Below, one piece after another: positions 60,818 to 64,000 of a stretch of DNA of 64,000 nucleotides. Made by a program: the position numbers and the translations under genes. Numbering within the stretch: position 1 is the stretch's first letter; each line of letters opens with the position of its first letter. The notes beneath the pieces were generated by a model, which did no database searches, had not been told where the DNA came from, and was given only the letters and a program-made list of their open reading frames with translations. Origin of the DNA: Zeus faber (Eukaryota; Chordata; Actinopteri; Zeiformes; Zeidae); the NCBI GenBank assembly GCA_960531495.1, contig OY482852.1, forward strand, positions 32,259,157-32,323,156, in the 5' to 3' direction.

Positions 60818-61019
60818 GTTGGGATTGCACACACTAGAGGATTATGGAAAGACTAGCCCGAATGAAAATGACCTGCCCAATTAGGATCGCATTGAGAGGG
60901 ACACGCATATCGATGAAAGCTGTGATTCTACAGCACGACTACCCCGGACTACCACGACTCCGTCTGATCTCAAATTGTTGGCAAATCAGCCTTTAAAAAT
61001 CATGTAATGTGGCCCTAGC

Positions 61020-62469
<1,450 letters not shown>

Positions 62470-62522
<53 letters not shown>
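62470..62522. repeat. (TG)n microsatellite
   Basis: A TG run of about 52 bp followed by a CT-rich tract (62545-62670). Confidence 0.95.
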
Positions 62523-62524
<2 letters not shown>

Positions 62525-62709
62525 TTTTTTTTAACTTTCTTTTCCGCCCTCCCTCTCTCACTCACTCTCTCTCTTTGTCTGTCTTTTATCCACACTTTTT
62601 GCATTTCATCTTTCTTTCTCATCTCCCTCTGTCTCTTTCCCCCTCTCCACTTCTCTCTCTTCGCTCCCTCTTGCTAATCCTGCCTGCAAGGCATTACTTC
62701 ATGGTTGTT

Positions 62710-62828
<119 letters not shown>

Positions 62829-63249
62829 TGTGGTCATGGTTGAGGGACCCCAGTCATCTCGTCTGAGCCTTATTGAGAAAATTGTGAGCAGTTTGTGTGT
62901 TATTTTTTTTTTTTCTTCCCCCCCTCTGTAGCCAGGGCTCAATGAGGCCACATGTAGAAGACATGGTTACACCCAGGCCTAGCTGTCGAGAGAGAGACCC
63001 TGACAGTGACTATAGAATAAAGGTGTCATGTCACACACATATGCTGCCTTTTAGGGGCCATCTTTATTTTCTGTCTCTCTTGCTCACTCTCTTTTTCTTG
63101 AGGCCATAAACAAGGCAGACTGGATTCTACTTTTGTCACAGACAGAAACCCAACTGCAGCAAAGCTGCAGCAAGATTTATTTTTATACAAAAGATCCTCC
63201 CTTCTTTCCATTAGCAGCGAAAGCTCCAGTTGATGTATAGATCTGTGTT
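62829..63249. other. Presumed intronic stretch
   Basis: Short T- and C-runs near 62902-62926 only; nothing recognised. Confidence 0.45.

Positions 63250-64000
<751 letters not shown>

Overview
The window looks like nuclear DNA of a ray-finned (teleost) fish. The evidence is the very high density of (TG/CA)n and (GA/CT)n arrays, and a repeat mix typical of fish: L2-like, Tx1/L1, RTE and restriction-endonuclease-type LINEs, hAT, Tc1 and piggyBac-like DNA elements, tRNA-derived SINEs, and a chromodomain Ty3/Gypsy element. There are no bacterial-style operons, tRNA/rRNA genes or CRISPR arrays. Everything here comes from reading the sequence by eye; family names rest on remembered protein motifs, not on searches.

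Only one host gene is supported. It is the first coding exon of pmepa1 (prostate transmembrane protein, androgen induced 1; a TGF-beta feedback regulator) at 36866-36959 on the + strand. A GC-box/CCAAT promoter region and two very short upstream ORFs precede it and a GTAAGT donor follows it. No transmembrane exon 2 was found, so the remaining 27 kb is read as intron 1 and the first 36 kb as upstream intergenic DNA.

Layout: 1-3677 broken Ty3/Gypsy element with its 3' LTR. 3.7-9.7 kb microsatellite-rich DNA. 9.7-10.7 kb Tx1-like LINE fragment (-). 12.8-13.8 kb L2-like LINE (-). 15.0-15.3 kb solo LTR with perfect 5-bp duplications. 15.6-16.8 kb restriction-endonuclease-type LINE fragment (-). 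17.0 and 24.2 kb an inverted pair of one dispersed repeat. 18.4 kb MITE. 19.3 kb miniature L2 derivative. 20-21 kb duplicated minisatellite. 27.3-28.5 kb second L2 copy (+). 28.5-29.9 kb RTE-like LINE holding a MITE. 29.95-33.81 kb a nest: a TTAA-flanked piggyBac-like MITE carrying a hAT transposon (perfect 8-bp duplication) and a LINE 3' end with a 239-bp satellite. 34.7-36.3 kb two further DNA elements, then the pmepa1 promoter and exon.

Inside the presumed intron: an LTR element with 5-bp duplications at 41.5-42.3 kb, a long L1-like LINE (-) at 47.5-53.9 kb carrying a hAT copy and a tRNA SINE, a near-complete L2 (-) at 54.2-56.7 kb, a deleted Tc1 copy, an RTE/BovB-like 3' end, hAT-like MITEs and the largest dinucleotide arrays. 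No new coordinated system was found. The most useful observations are the 31-codon pmepa1 exon, the three-level transposon nest, the miniature L2 and several perfect palindromes.
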